IMG/VR virus record: IMGVR_UViG_3300011113_000230
Coordinates: 1-27,035 of that record
Length of the DNA stretch: 27,035 nt
Direction: 5' to 3' (one strand)
Source of the DNA: a virus
The position numbers and the translations under genes are program-made. The notes beneath the pieces were generated by a model. That model saw nothing but the letters and a program-made list of their open reading frames with translations. It searched no databases and was not told where the DNA came from. The stretch's first letter is position 1. Each line of letters begins with the position of its first letter. This document shows, piece after piece, positions 7,329-14,198 of the stretch.

Positions 7329-7347
7329 ACCAAACGAGGAACAGAAC

Positions 7348-7827
7348 ATGAACGCAGTAGCCCAAATCACCACCGCCATTGATGCTTTTTTCGCAGAACA
7401 GGATGCCAAAGTGCTTGCATCAGACATTGAATGGGCGATTGATCGCAAGAAAGCCATCGCGGAGTTTTGGCTGTCCGACGAACGCAAACAAATCAATGAC
7501 CAATTCCGCCTCTATGAAAAACTGTTTGCCATCGCTGGCGGCAAAACTTGGTACAACATCCTTCACGGCAATACTAAAGATGGCGTGATTAAGTTTATGA
7601 CCAAAAACCACGAGGCTACGATTGCCAAGCGTAACGCCAAAATCGCCAGCAAGTTGATTAAGGCTGGCGTCGAAGCGGTCGAAACCGCAGAAGTAGGTTA
7701 CTGTATCGACGGCTTTAACGGCTTTTTCAAAATCAACGGCGACCGGATTGTGACAATCGAGTCCATCCTTGCCGGCGGGTACAACATCCAGCGCCTGCAC
7801 CAGCGGGTACTGGTCAAGGTCAAGTAA
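7348..7827 (+). CDS. Hypothetical protein, first gene of the rightward operon, 159 aa
   Basis: The 159-residue protein starts MNAVAQITTAIDAFFAEQDA after a GAGGAA ribosome site. It is largely helical at the N-terminus, with WAIDRKKAIAEFWLSDERKQ, followed by an alpha/beta C-terminal half (YCIDGFNGFFKINGDRIVTIES). There is no membrane segment or known catalytic motif. As the gene nearest a strong promoter it is probably made early and in quantity, which fits a host-takeover or recombination-accessory role, but this is inference. It is followed by a GC hairpin and a second promoter. Confidence 0.8.
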   Translation: MNAVAQITTAIDAFFAEQDAKVLASDIEWAIDRKKAIAEFWLSDERKQINDQFRLYEKLFAIAGGKTWYNILHGNTKDGVIKFMTKNHEATIAKRNAKIASKLIKAGVEAVETAEVGYCIDGFNGFFKINGDRIVTIESILAGGYNIQRLHQRVLVKVK

Positions 7828-7834
7828 AGAAACC

Positions 7835-7853
7835 GCCCCGGCCAGACCGGGGC
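7835..7853 (+). other. GC hairpin, copy 1 (GCCCCGG stem)
   Basis: A perfect 7-bp stem GCCCCGG/CCGGGGC closes a 5-base loop, seven bases after the stop of the preceding gene. There is no T run, so it is not a classical terminator. The identical stem recurs at 9534-9553 in the next large intergenic gap of this operon. It could be a weak terminator, an mRNA-stabilising end or a processing site. Confidence 0.6.
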
Positions 7854-7869
7854 AGACCCCAAAGCGCAT

Positions 7870-7898
7870 TTGACAGAGTGTGCTTTGTGGTCTGAAAT
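7870..7898 (+). promoter_or_regulatory. Second rightward promoter, before the Sak4-like gene
   Basis: A perfect -35 box TTGACA (7870-7875) is followed after 17 bases by TGAAAT (7893-7898), four of six matches. The predicted start lies near 7905-7908, exactly where the second copy of the 23-bp element begins. It would drive the recombination genes from 7954 independently of the first gene. Confidence 0.65.
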
Positions 7899-7907
7899 GA
7901 CCAAACC

Positions 7908-7930
7908 GCCGACCGGATTCCCCGACTGGC
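7908..7930 (+). promoter_or_regulatory. Operator-like 23-bp element, copy 2
   Basis: This element begins GCCGACCGGA, has a second half-site CCGACTGGC 14 bases after its start, and sits ten bases past the -10 box at 7893-7898. It matches the element at 7306-7328 at 19 of 23 positions. Both leaders continue into an AACGAGGAA ribosome site. Common control of the two promoters by one protein, perhaps the Cro-like regulator, is a reasonable inference. Confidence 0.6.
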
Positions 7931-7953
7931 GTATACAACGAGGAAACGAAAAC

Positions 7954-8631
7954 ATGGCTATCAAAGTCAAACGCAGCGGTCAGGCTTTGGCCGACGCTGT
8001 GAAGATTCTCACATACGGCGCGGCCGGTGCTGGCAAGACCAGCCTAATCCCGACGCTACCAGCACCAATCGTCCTCTCGGCCGAAGGCGGTTTGCTATCC
8101 ATTCAGGATGCAGACGTGCCCTTTATTGAGGTCGATTCCATGGCAACGCTCAAGGAAGCCTACGCTTGGCTTTCCAGTAGCGCCGAGGCGGCACAGTACG
8201 CCAGTATCGCGCTGGACAGCATCAGCGAGATTGCCGAGGTGGTTCTTAACGCCGAGAAAAAGGCGACAAAAGACCCGCGCCAAGCATACGGCGCGATGCA
8301 GGAACAGATGGCGGATATAATCCGCGCCTTCCGCGACCTGCCAAAGCACGTCTACATGTCGGCAAAACTGGAAAAGGCCCAAGACGAAATGGGTCGCATC
8401 CTGTATAGCCCCTCGATGCCTGGCAATAAGACCGGCCAGCAGTTGCCATATTTCTTTGACGAAGTGCTGGCCCTCCGTGTGGAACGCGATGCCGAAGGCA
8501 ATACACAACGAGCGCTCATGACTGACAGCGATGGCCTTTGGGTTGCGAAGGATCGCTCCGGCAAACTTGCCCCATGGGAACAGCCAGACCTTGGTGCGAT
8601 CATCACCAAGATCACCGGAGGTGCCAAATGA
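7954..8631 (+). CDS. Sak4-like RecA-fold ATPase (phage nucleotide-binding protein)
   Basis: The start is ATG 7954, with CGAGGAAA upstream; the product has 225 residues. Walker A GAAGAGKT lies at 22-29, followed by LIPTLPAPIVLSAEGGLLSI and a Walker B-like IALDSISEI. This matches the AAA_24 / Sak4 type of phage ATPase, single-strand annealing proteins related to the RecA core. Sak4 proteins act with a phage ssDNA-binding protein, and a DUF669-type candidate lies two genes downstream. A Cas4-like nuclease completes a recombination set. It overlaps the next gene as ATGA. Family assignment is from motif and context. Confidence 0.85.
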   Translation: MAIKVKRSGQALADAVKILTYGAAGAGKTSLIPTLPAPIVLSAEGGLLSIQDADVPFIEVDSMATLKEAYAWLSSSAEAAQYASIALDSISEIAEVVLNAEKKATKDPRQAYGAMQEQMADIIRAFRDLPKHVYMSAKLEKAQDEMGRILYSPSMPGNKTGQQLPYFFDEVLALRVERDAEGNTQRALMTDSDGLWVAKDRSGKLAPWEQPDLGAIITKITGGAK

Positions 8632-9026
8632 ATCCGCTTAAAATGAACATCGACGAGCTTTCGTCTGCATGGATCGAGGCAAAAGAAGCCGAGCGCGTGG
8701 CGGTCGAACGCCGCCGCGCCATTGAGGATCATCTTGCATTGGTCATGGAGTTGTCGCCTGAACTCGACAGCACCGTGACCAAAAAAGACGGGGCCTTTGT
8801 CATCAAGGCCGTAGGCCGCCTTAACCGCAAGGTGGACAGCGAAAAGCTCCAGGAACTGGCTGCCGAGGCTGGCCTGACCGATCACCTCTCCACGCTGTTC
8901 CGCTGGAAGCCTGAAATTGACATGAAGGCATGGAAAGCCACCGACCCGTCTATTACCTCGCCACTGGCTGACGCCATCACCGTCACGCCCGGCCGCCCAT
9001 CTTTCACTATCACCACCAAGGAGTAA
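8628..9026 (+). CDS. Conserved phage protein of the recombination cluster, 132 aa
   Basis: The 132-residue protein begins MNPLKMNIDELSSAWIEA with a coiled-coil-like charged helix (residues about 8-45). It then has a compact C-terminal part: KVDSEKLQELAAEAGLTDHL and FRWKPEIDMKAWKATD. GGAGG precedes the ATG, which overlaps the preceding stop as ATGA. I recall similar proteins next to Sak4 and DUF669 genes in other phages, but no biochemical role. It might be an accessory of the annealing or ssDNA-binding proteins. Confidence 0.8.
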   Translation: MNPLKMNIDELSSAWIEAKEAERVAVERRRAIEDHLALVMELSPELDSTVTKKDGAFVIKAVGRLNRKVDSEKLQELAAEAGLTDHLSTLFRWKPEIDMKAWKATDPSITSPLADAITVTPGRPSFTITTKE

Positions 9027-9032
9027 GCCATC

Positions 9033-9521
9033 ATGGCATTCTTAGACCAAGCGATTGAACTCGACACTCTCCCGCAAGCCACTACGTCCTACGAACTGCT
9101 GCCGCCAGGCTGGTACGATGCCACCGTGGCCGGCGCTGAGTTGCGCGACACCAAGACCGGCGGCCAGATGATCGCTGTGAAGTACAGCATCCTCGGCCCG
9201 ACGCATCAGGGTCGGTTGGTGTGGGGCAACATCAACATCCGCAACGCCAACCCCAAAGCCGAGGAAATCGGCCGCCAGCAACTGGGCGACATTATGCGAG
9301 CCACTGGCCTGGCGCGTGTGACCGACACCGACCAACTGATCGGCCTTACCATGGGCATTAAGGTGGCCATCCGGGATGCGCAGAACGGCTATGAAGCGCA
9401 GAACGAGGTAAAAGGCTGGAAGTCCACGCAAGGCTCTGCCGCCCCGGCTCCTGCGTTTGTTCCACCGTCTGCACCGACTGCCGCACCTGCTGGCAAACAG
9501 CCACCCTGGGCCAAAAAGTGA
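9033..9521 (+). CDS. DUF669-type protein, probable phage ssDNA-binding protein
   Basis: The 162 residues resemble phage DUF669 proteins: ELLPPGWYDATVAGAELRDT, then GGQMIAVKYSILG, GRLVWGNINIRN and EEIGRQQLGDIMRATGL. This is an OB-fold-like beta core followed by an Ala/Pro-rich linker ending PPWAKK. That layout of core plus flexible tail resembles single-stranded DNA-binding proteins. The tail here is basic rather than the acidic tip of bacterial SSB. It sits six bases after the preceding gene, behind an AAGGAG site. It should protect ssDNA and work with the Sak4-like ATPase. Confidence 0.8.
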   Translation: MAFLDQAIELDTLPQATTSYELLPPGWYDATVAGAELRDTKTGGQMIAVKYSILGPTHQGRLVWGNINIRNANPKAEEIGRQQLGDIMRATGLARVTDTDQLIGLTMGIKVAIRDAQNGYEAQNEVKGWKSTQGSAAPAPAFVPPSAPTAAPAGKQPPWAKK

Positions 9522-9533
9522 TATAGTGACATC

Positions 9534-9553
9534 GCCCCGGTGAAAGCCGGGGC
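9534..9553 (+). other. GC hairpin, copy 2 (GCCCCGG stem)
   Basis: The same 7-bp stem as at 7835-7853 is seen, with a different 6-base loop (TGAAAG). It starts 12 bases after the stop of the ssDNA-binding gene and 35 bases before the next ATG. There is no T run. Conserved stems with different loops suggest selection for the structure. Confidence 0.6.
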
Positions 9554-9588
9554 ATCTACTGCAAACCGATACCGAACCGCAGGACAAT

Positions 9589-10638
9589 ATGAAAATACCA
9601 GAACCGATGCACACGCTGGCATCGCTGATTGATGTTGCCCACGAGGCAAGACAGGAACCACCACGCCCGCATATGGGTTGCTCACAACTGGGCCATCCCT
9701 GCGACCGTTGGTTGTGGCTTAGCTTTCGTTGGGCCGTGGTGGAACAATTCCCCGGTCGCGTTCTGCGTATGTTCCGGCGTGGCCGGAATGAGGAAGCAAC
9801 CATCGTGGCAGACCTTCGCGCTGCTGGCGTGACGATACACAGCACCGAAGGCGCACAAAGCCGCGTGAGCCTCGGCTGCCACATCAGCGGTAGTCTGGAT
9901 GGCATCATTGAGTATGGCGTCCCCGAAGCGCCGCAGAAGCGCCATATCGTGGAATTCAAAACCCACAGCCGCAAATCCTTTGACGATGTAGAAAAGGATG
10001 GCGTCCAGAAGTCTAAGCCACAGCATTACACGCAAATGCAATTGTATATGCTCGGCTCGATCATGGGCGATGGCGTACAAGGCCCCGGCATCGACCGGGC
10101 GCTATACGTCGCTATCTGCAAGGATGATGACCGCATTTACACAGAGCGCGTGCGTTTCGATCAAGAACACGCACAGCACGCATTAGATAGAGGAAAGCGC
10201 ATCGTGGTGTCCGACCGGATGCCGGAGCCGCTGTCCACAAACCCATCGTGGTACCAGTGCAAGTTCTGCGCGGCTCATGAGTTTTGCCACAAAACCAAGC
10301 TGACAAAGCAGGTCAATTGCCGTACCTGCGCGTGGTCTACGGCCAAGCCTGACGGCACTTGGCGTTGCGAGCGCCACGATGCAGACAATATCCCTGTCGA
10401 ATTCCAGCGCACCGGCTGCGAGGATCACGCGCTGCATGACGATCTGGTGCCGTGGCAAACGATACCTGACGATGACGTGCAGGTTTTTAACATCAACGGC
10501 CTGCATATCCGTAATGGCCGCAAAGATGCCGTGACATTTGCCAGCGCCGAACTAATTGCCAATCCAGACCTATGCACAAACGCGGACGCTAAGGCTTTGC
10601 GTGCGGCTTTTGGTGGAACAATAACGGAGGCTAGATGA
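9589..10638 (+). CDS. Cas4/RecB-like PD-(D/E)XK nuclease with Fe-S cysteines
   Basis: The 349 residues contain a RecB-type nuclease core: HISGSLDGII (Asp104), VEFKTH (Glu122, Lys124) and QHYTQMQLYML (Gln145 to Tyr153). Cys38 plus Cys224, Cys227 and Cys233 (CKFCAAHEFC) match the four-cysteine Fe-S cluster layout of Cas4/AddB-type nucleases. A further cysteine group (Cys244, Cys247, Cys260) could bind zinc. It probably resects DNA ends to give single strands for the Sak4-like annealing protein. AGGA precedes the ATG. Its TGA overlaps the ATG of the methyltransferase gene. Confidence 0.85.
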   Translation: MKIPEPMHTLASLIDVAHEARQEPPRPHMGCSQLGHPCDRWLWLSFRWAVVEQFPGRVLRMFRRGRNEEATIVADLRAAGVTIHSTEGAQSRVSLGCHISGSLDGIIEYGVPEAPQKRHIVEFKTHSRKSFDDVEKDGVQKSKPQHYTQMQLYMLGSIMGDGVQGPGIDRALYVAICKDDDRIYTERVRFDQEHAQHALDRGKRIVVSDRMPEPLSTNPSWYQCKFCAAHEFCHKTKLTKQVNCRTCAWSTAKPDGTWRCERHDADNIPVEFQRTGCEDHALHDDLVPWQTIPDDDVQVFNINGLHIRNGRKDAVTFASAELIANPDLCTNADAKALRAAFGGTITEAR

Positions 10639-11312
10639 ATGAGTTGGCTCTTTTCGCAGGCGCTGGTGGAGGATTGCTTGCATCGCAACTGCTTGGATGG
10701 CGAACGGTCTGCGCTGTTGAACTGGACTGGTACTGCCGATGCGTTTTGGTCGCCAGACAGAATGACAGAACATTCGGACATTCTTTCCCGATATGGGATG
10801 ACGTTTGTACTTTTGACGGAAGACCGTGGCGCGGCAGGGTTAATATCATCACTGGAGGCTTTCCTTGTCAGCCATTCAGCACAGCCGCAGCCGGGAAAAA
10901 TAATGCCAATGATCTTTGGCCGGAAATGTTCAGAGTCGTGGCAGATGTCGCTCCCAAATATGTCTTTGCCGAAAATGTATCAAAAGATGCAATCAACAAA
11001 GCCTGCGACGATCTTGAGTCGTTGGGTTATAAAACCAATGCGGTATCCCTTAGCGCGGCAGACTTGGGCGCTGACCACATACGGGAAAGATGTTGGTTAC
11101 TTGCATACACCGACGACAAAAGCGAATTACTGCGCGGATTCAATGCAAAAATGGCCGGCGTGTCAAAACTTTCGCATGGTGTTTGGCAAAGTGACGCCAG
11201 AAGCGCACGAGTATCTGCTGGGATGGCCCATAGGGTGGAGCGACTTAAAGCCACTGGGAACGGCCAAGTTCCTGTTGTGGCAATCAACGCATTATGGATA
11301 TTAAGCCAATGA
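10635..11312 (+). CDS. C5-cytosine DNA methyltransferase, compact (225 aa)
   Basis: It should transfer methyl groups from SAM to C5 of cytosine in a target site, probably protecting phage DNA from restriction. Motifs appear in order: I FAGAGGG (7-13), IV GGFPCQPFS with catalytic Cys78, VI ENV (113-115), VIII RER (150-152) and X GNGQVPVVAINAL (from 208). Only about 45 residues separate motif VIII from the final motifs, so the target-recognition region is very small for the family. ATG 10635 overlaps the nuclease stop. GGAGG (10626-10630) is only four bases before it but eight before a second ATG in another frame at 10639. That second frame is open for almost the whole gene. Confidence 0.9.
   Translation: MNELALFAGAGGGLLASQLLGWRTVCAVELDWYCRCVLVARQNDRTFGHSFPIWDDVCTFDGRPWRGRVNIITGGFPCQPFSTAAAGKNNANDLWPEMFRVVADVAPKYVFAENVSKDAINKACDDLESLGYKTNAVSLSAADLGADHIRERCWLLAYTDDKSELLRGFNAKMAGVSKLSHGVWQSDARSARVSAGMAHRVERLKATGNGQVPVVAINALWILSQ
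10639..11304 (+). CDS. Overlapping +1-frame ORF inside the methyltransferase gene, 221 aa
   Basis: This ORF lies entirely within the methyltransferase gene in another frame. It begins MSWLFSQALVEDCLHRNCLD and ends near LLGWPIGWSDLKPLGTAKF (about residues 193-211). Both ends resemble, from memory, a family of stand-alone phage hypothetical proteins that start MSWLFSxALVEEY and finish WLMGWPIGWTDLKPL. The middle looks less protein-like. Its ATG has GGAGG at an ideal eight-base distance, better than the methyltransferase's own start. It may be a true overprinted gene. The alternative is that database members of that family are themselves alternate-frame readings of methyltransferase genes. Confidence 0.4.
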   Translation: MSWLFSQALVEDCLHRNCLDGERSALLNWTGTADAFWSPDRMTEHSDILSRYGMTFVLLTEDRGAAGLISSLEAFLVSHSAQPQPGKIMPMIFGRKCSESWQMSLPNMSLPKMYQKMQSTKPATILSRWVIKPMRYPLARQTWALTTYGKDVGYLHTPTTKANYCADSMQKWPACQNFRMVFGKVTPEAHEYLLGWPIGWSDLKPLGTAKFLLWQSTHYGY

Positions 11313-11497
11313 GACCATACAACCCTAAGAGCCATTACAGGCACTTAAAGCGCGAGGACGCAAAGCGCATACGCGATCTGTACTTCTCGCGGCAGGCTAC
11401 GCAAAAGCAATTGGCGGAACAGTTCAAGATCAGCCAGTCGGCGGTGTGTCGGATTATCAGCGGGTGGACGTGGAATGAACAAAATTTTATTCGGTGA
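11309..11497 (+). CDS. Small helix-turn-helix protein, 62 aa
   Basis: The likely start is ATG 11309, which overlaps the methyltransferase TGA (ATGA); an in-frame ATG at 11294 would add five residues. The product contains REDAKRIRDLYFSRQATQKQ followed by LAEQFKISQSAVCRIISGWT, a helix-turn-helix of the resolvase/HTH_38 type filling most of the protein. It overlaps the start of the next methyltransferase gene by 23 bases. It may be a DNA-binding regulator or targeting factor for the neighbouring methyltransferases. Confidence 0.8.
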   Translation: MRPYNPKSHYRHLKREDAKRIRDLYFSRQATQKQLAEQFKISQSAVCRIISGWTWNEQNFIR

Positions 11498-12443
11498 TTG
11501 CCGAGACATCATGCGCCAATGGAAAAACGATGGCGTGAAGGTACAAGCCTGTGTCACCAGCCCGCCGTATTTCGGCCTGCGCGACTATGGGCATGAAGGA
11601 CAGATAGGGCTGGAGCAGACGCCAGAGCAATACATTGCCGCGATGGTCGAAGTATTCCGTTGCGTGCGTGACGTGCTTGCAGACGATGGAACGCTGTGGC
11701 TGAACATTGGTGATAGTTATGCGGCACAGCGAGGCGGAACTCATATGCCAGCGCAAACGGTGTCTGGCGGTGTTAATGGAAAAGGTAACGAGCGAGCATT
11801 TCGAGGAATGGGAGACGAAAAGCGCGGAGCATCCCATAGAAATGCAAGCGCCATCGGACTTAAACATAAAGACCTAATTGGCATCCCCTGGATGCTCGCC
11901 TTCGCCCTTCGCGCTGATGGCTGGTACCTACGGCAGGACATTATCTGGCACAAGCCTAACCCCATGCCCGAGAGCGTGCGCGATCGCTGCACTAAAGCGC
12001 ATGAGTACTTGTTCCTGTTGTCAAAGTCGGAGCGGTATTTCTTTGACAGCGAGGCGATGAAGGAGCCGGCTGTCAGCGAGAAACCAGCCGGGAATAAAAC
12101 ACATAAGTACGTTGGAACTGGTGACCCAAAGAACGCCACAAAAGAGGGATTAGTAAAATTGTCAGGAGTTAAATGGGAAGTTCGCAACCGCCGCAGCGTC
12201 TGGACAGTCGCAACACGCCCATACAAAGGCGCTCACTTCGCCACGTTCCCGCCCGCACTGATTGAGCCATGCATTCTTGCTGGTAGCCGCCCGGGCGACA
12301 TCGTGCTGGACCCGTTCATGGGTAGCGGAACCACTGCTTACGTTTCAAAAATGAATGGCCGACAATATTTGGGATGCGAATTAAATCCTGAATATCAAGC
12401 ATTGCAAAATGAGCGTATAGATTCGCTTGGAGGTCTTTTTTAA
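11475..12443 (+). CDS. N4-cytosine/N6-adenine DNA methyltransferase (beta class)
   Basis: The 322-residue protein has the order typical of beta-class amino-methyltransferases. The catalytic motif IV TSPPYFGLRDYG (SPPY at 29-32) lies near the N-terminus, and the SAM-binding motif I DPFMGSGTT (279-287) with YLGCELN lies near the C-terminus. SPPY is common in N4-cytosine enzymes but also occurs in N6-adenine enzymes, so the base modified is undecided. The region between (about 60-230) holds target recognition. Its TAA overlaps the helicase ATG as TAATG. It probably gives the phage a second layer of protection from restriction. Confidence 0.9.
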   Translation: MNKILFGDCRDIMRQWKNDGVKVQACVTSPPYFGLRDYGHEGQIGLEQTPEQYIAAMVEVFRCVRDVLADDGTLWLNIGDSYAAQRGGTHMPAQTVSGGVNGKGNERAFRGMGDEKRGASHRNASAIGLKHKDLIGIPWMLAFALRADGWYLRQDIIWHKPNPMPESVRDRCTKAHEYLFLLSKSERYFFDSEAMKEPAVSEKPAGNKTHKYVGTGDPKNATKEGLVKLSGVKWEVRNRRSVWTVATRPYKGAHFATFPPALIEPCILAGSRPGDIVLDPFMGSGTTAYVSKMNGRQYLGCELNPEYQALQNERIDSLGGLF

Positions 12444-14026
12444 TGCTTCGTGACTACCAACAACGCACCATCGACGAACTCTATAAATGGCTGGCAACAC
12501 ACGCCGGGCATCCCTGCGTGGTCATGCCGACCGGCTCCGGCAAGTCGCATATTGTCGCGGCCCTGTGCAAGGACGCACTACAGCAGTGGCCGGAGACGCG
12601 CATTTTGATGCTGACGCACGTTAAGGAACTGATAGAACAGAACGCCGAAAAGATGCGCCAGCATTGGCCAGATGCGCCGCTGGGCATCTACTCCGCCAGC
12701 ATAGGGTTAAAGCAATTCGACCACATCACCTTCGCCGGCATCCAGTCAATCAGGAAAAAGGCGGCCGAGCTAGGCCATGTTGATCTAGTCATCATCGACG
12801 AGTGCCATCTGGTATCGCACAAGGATGAAGGCGGTTATCGCACATTGTTGTCAGCTTTATCTCACATCAATCCGCATCTTCGTGTGATAGGGCTAACCGC
12901 TACGCCGTACCGGCTTGGTCACGGATTGATCACCGACAAGCCAGCCCTGTTCGACGCCCTGCTTGAGCCGGTGAGCATTGAGGAGTTGGTACACAAGGGC
13001 TATCTAGCGCCTCTGCAATCCAAGGTCACCAGCGCCAAGCTGGACGTATCTGGCGTGCATAAACGGGGCGGCGAGTACATCGAGGCCGAACTACAGAAGG
13101 CGGTTAACACTGACAAAAACAATTGGGCCGTGGTTACAGAGGTCATCCGTCTGGCTGGCGACCGAAAAGCCTGGTTATTCTTTTGTGCTGGCGTTGATCA
13201 TGCTAAGTCAGTGGCTGACATATTAGACATGCTTTCTATACCTGCTGCCTGCATCACTGGCGATACACCAAAGGCAGAGCGTGAACGAATTATAGAAAAC
13301 TTCAAGGCAGGATACTTGAGGGCGTTGACCAATGCCAACGTGTTGACCACTGGGTTTGACTATCCCGACATCGACCTTATTGCCATGCTGCGTCCCACTA
13401 TGTCGGCCAGCCTTTACGTCCAGATGGCCGGGAGAGGTATGCGGCCCAAGAGCCATACCGACCACTGCCTGGTGCTAGATTTCGCTGGCGTAGTGGCAAC
13501 TCATGGCCCTATCACTGCTGTGGTACCACCAAGCAAAGGCGGGTCTGGCAATGGCGAAGCGCCAGTCAAGGTATGCGATGCCTGCGGCGAGCTGGTGCAT
13601 CTATCGGCCCGGCAATGCTCGGCCTGCGGTATGCCTTTCCCTGAGCCAAAGGCCAAAAAGCTCAAGCTGCACGACGATGACATTATGGGCATCGAGGGTA
13701 AGGTGTTGCATGTCAAGTCGTGGACATGGCGGGTGCAGATAAGCCAAAAGAACGGCAAGCGGATGCTGGTGGTGTCCTACTATGGCGGGTTGTCTGATCC
13801 GGTCATCAGGGAATATTTGACCGTCTTGCATGATGGCATCGCCGGAGGCAAGGCCAGGAACATCGTCAGCAAGTACCTGCTGGACTGCAACGTCACGCCT
13901 TCCGAGGATATGGAGGAAACAGCCAGACGCCTGACTGCTGCAAAGCCGCCAGCCCAGATAGAGTACAAAATGGACGGTCAATATCATCGAGTGCTACGGA
14001 GGAAATATGAAACCAGAGCCGCCTAA
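12443..14026 (+). CDS. Superfamily 2 DEAD/DEAH-box helicase with zinc-ribbon
   Basis: The 527 residues contain the SF2 motifs: I PTGSGKS (29-35), II DECH (119-122), III TATPYR (152-157) and VI QMAGRGMR (326-333). A four-cysteine zinc ribbon follows (Cys377, Cys380, Cys391, Cys394), then a C-terminal domain of about 130 residues. This layout matches phage ResIII/SSL2-type helicases that unwind or remodel DNA during replication and recombination. It starts on the TAATG of the methyltransferase gene and overlaps the next small gene by 20 bases. A VRR-NUC nuclease lies just downstream. Confidence 0.92.
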   Translation: MLRDYQQRTIDELYKWLATHAGHPCVVMPTGSGKSHIVAALCKDALQQWPETRILMLTHVKELIEQNAEKMRQHWPDAPLGIYSASIGLKQFDHITFAGIQSIRKKAAELGHVDLVIIDECHLVSHKDEGGYRTLLSALSHINPHLRVIGLTATPYRLGHGLITDKPALFDALLEPVSIEELVHKGYLAPLQSKVTSAKLDVSGVHKRGGEYIEAELQKAVNTDKNNWAVVTEVIRLAGDRKAWLFFCAGVDHAKSVADILDMLSIPAACITGDTPKAERERIIENFKAGYLRALTNANVLTTGFDYPDIDLIAMLRPTMSASLYVQMAGRGMRPKSHTDHCLVLDFAGVVATHGPITAVVPPSKGGSGNGEAPVKVCDACGELVHLSARQCSACGMPFPEPKAKKLKLHDDDIMGIEGKVLHVKSWTWRVQISQKNGKRMLVVSYYGGLSDPVIREYLTVLHDGIAGGKARNIVSKYLLDCNVTPSEDMEETARRLTAAKPPAQIEYKMDGQYHRVLRRKYETRAA

Positions 14027-14198
14027 AGTTGTGAGAGATTGGAAAAAACTGATTGAGTCATATCCGCCGCGTTGTTGCCATACCTGCTGGAACTATACTG
14101 AAGCCGGGCAATGCAGAGTGTTCCACATGGAACCGCCCGAGCGTTTCACGCAGGAGCTTGATCAATGCGACGACTGGGAGCAGGACGTACCGTTCTGA
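14007..14198 (+). CDS. Small Cys-rich protein, 63 aa
   Basis: The 63 residues contain CCHTCWNYTEAGQCRVF and a further Cys near the end, a spacing that suggests a zinc knuckle. GGAGG lies before ATG 14007, inside the helicase gene end (20-base overlap). It is also overlapped by the nuclease gene. I do not recognise a named family; a zinc-binding accessory of the helicase or nuclease is a guess from position. Confidence 0.75.
   Translation: MKPEPPKVVRDWKKLIESYPPRCCHTCWNYTEAGQCRVFHMEPPERFTQELDQCDDWEQDVPF

Noticed and set aside
7420-7938. 172-codon minus-strand frame over the first rightward gene and its promoter
   Set aside because: It runs through the second promoter region and the hairpin, and the plus-strand gene has a good promoter and ribosome site.
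9042-9974. 310-codon open frame on the minus strand opposite the ssDNA-binding and nuclease genes
   Set aside because: It is antisense to two well-supported genes, spans their gap, is rich in Arg/Ser/Cys/Trp typical of shadow frames, and has no recognisable motif.
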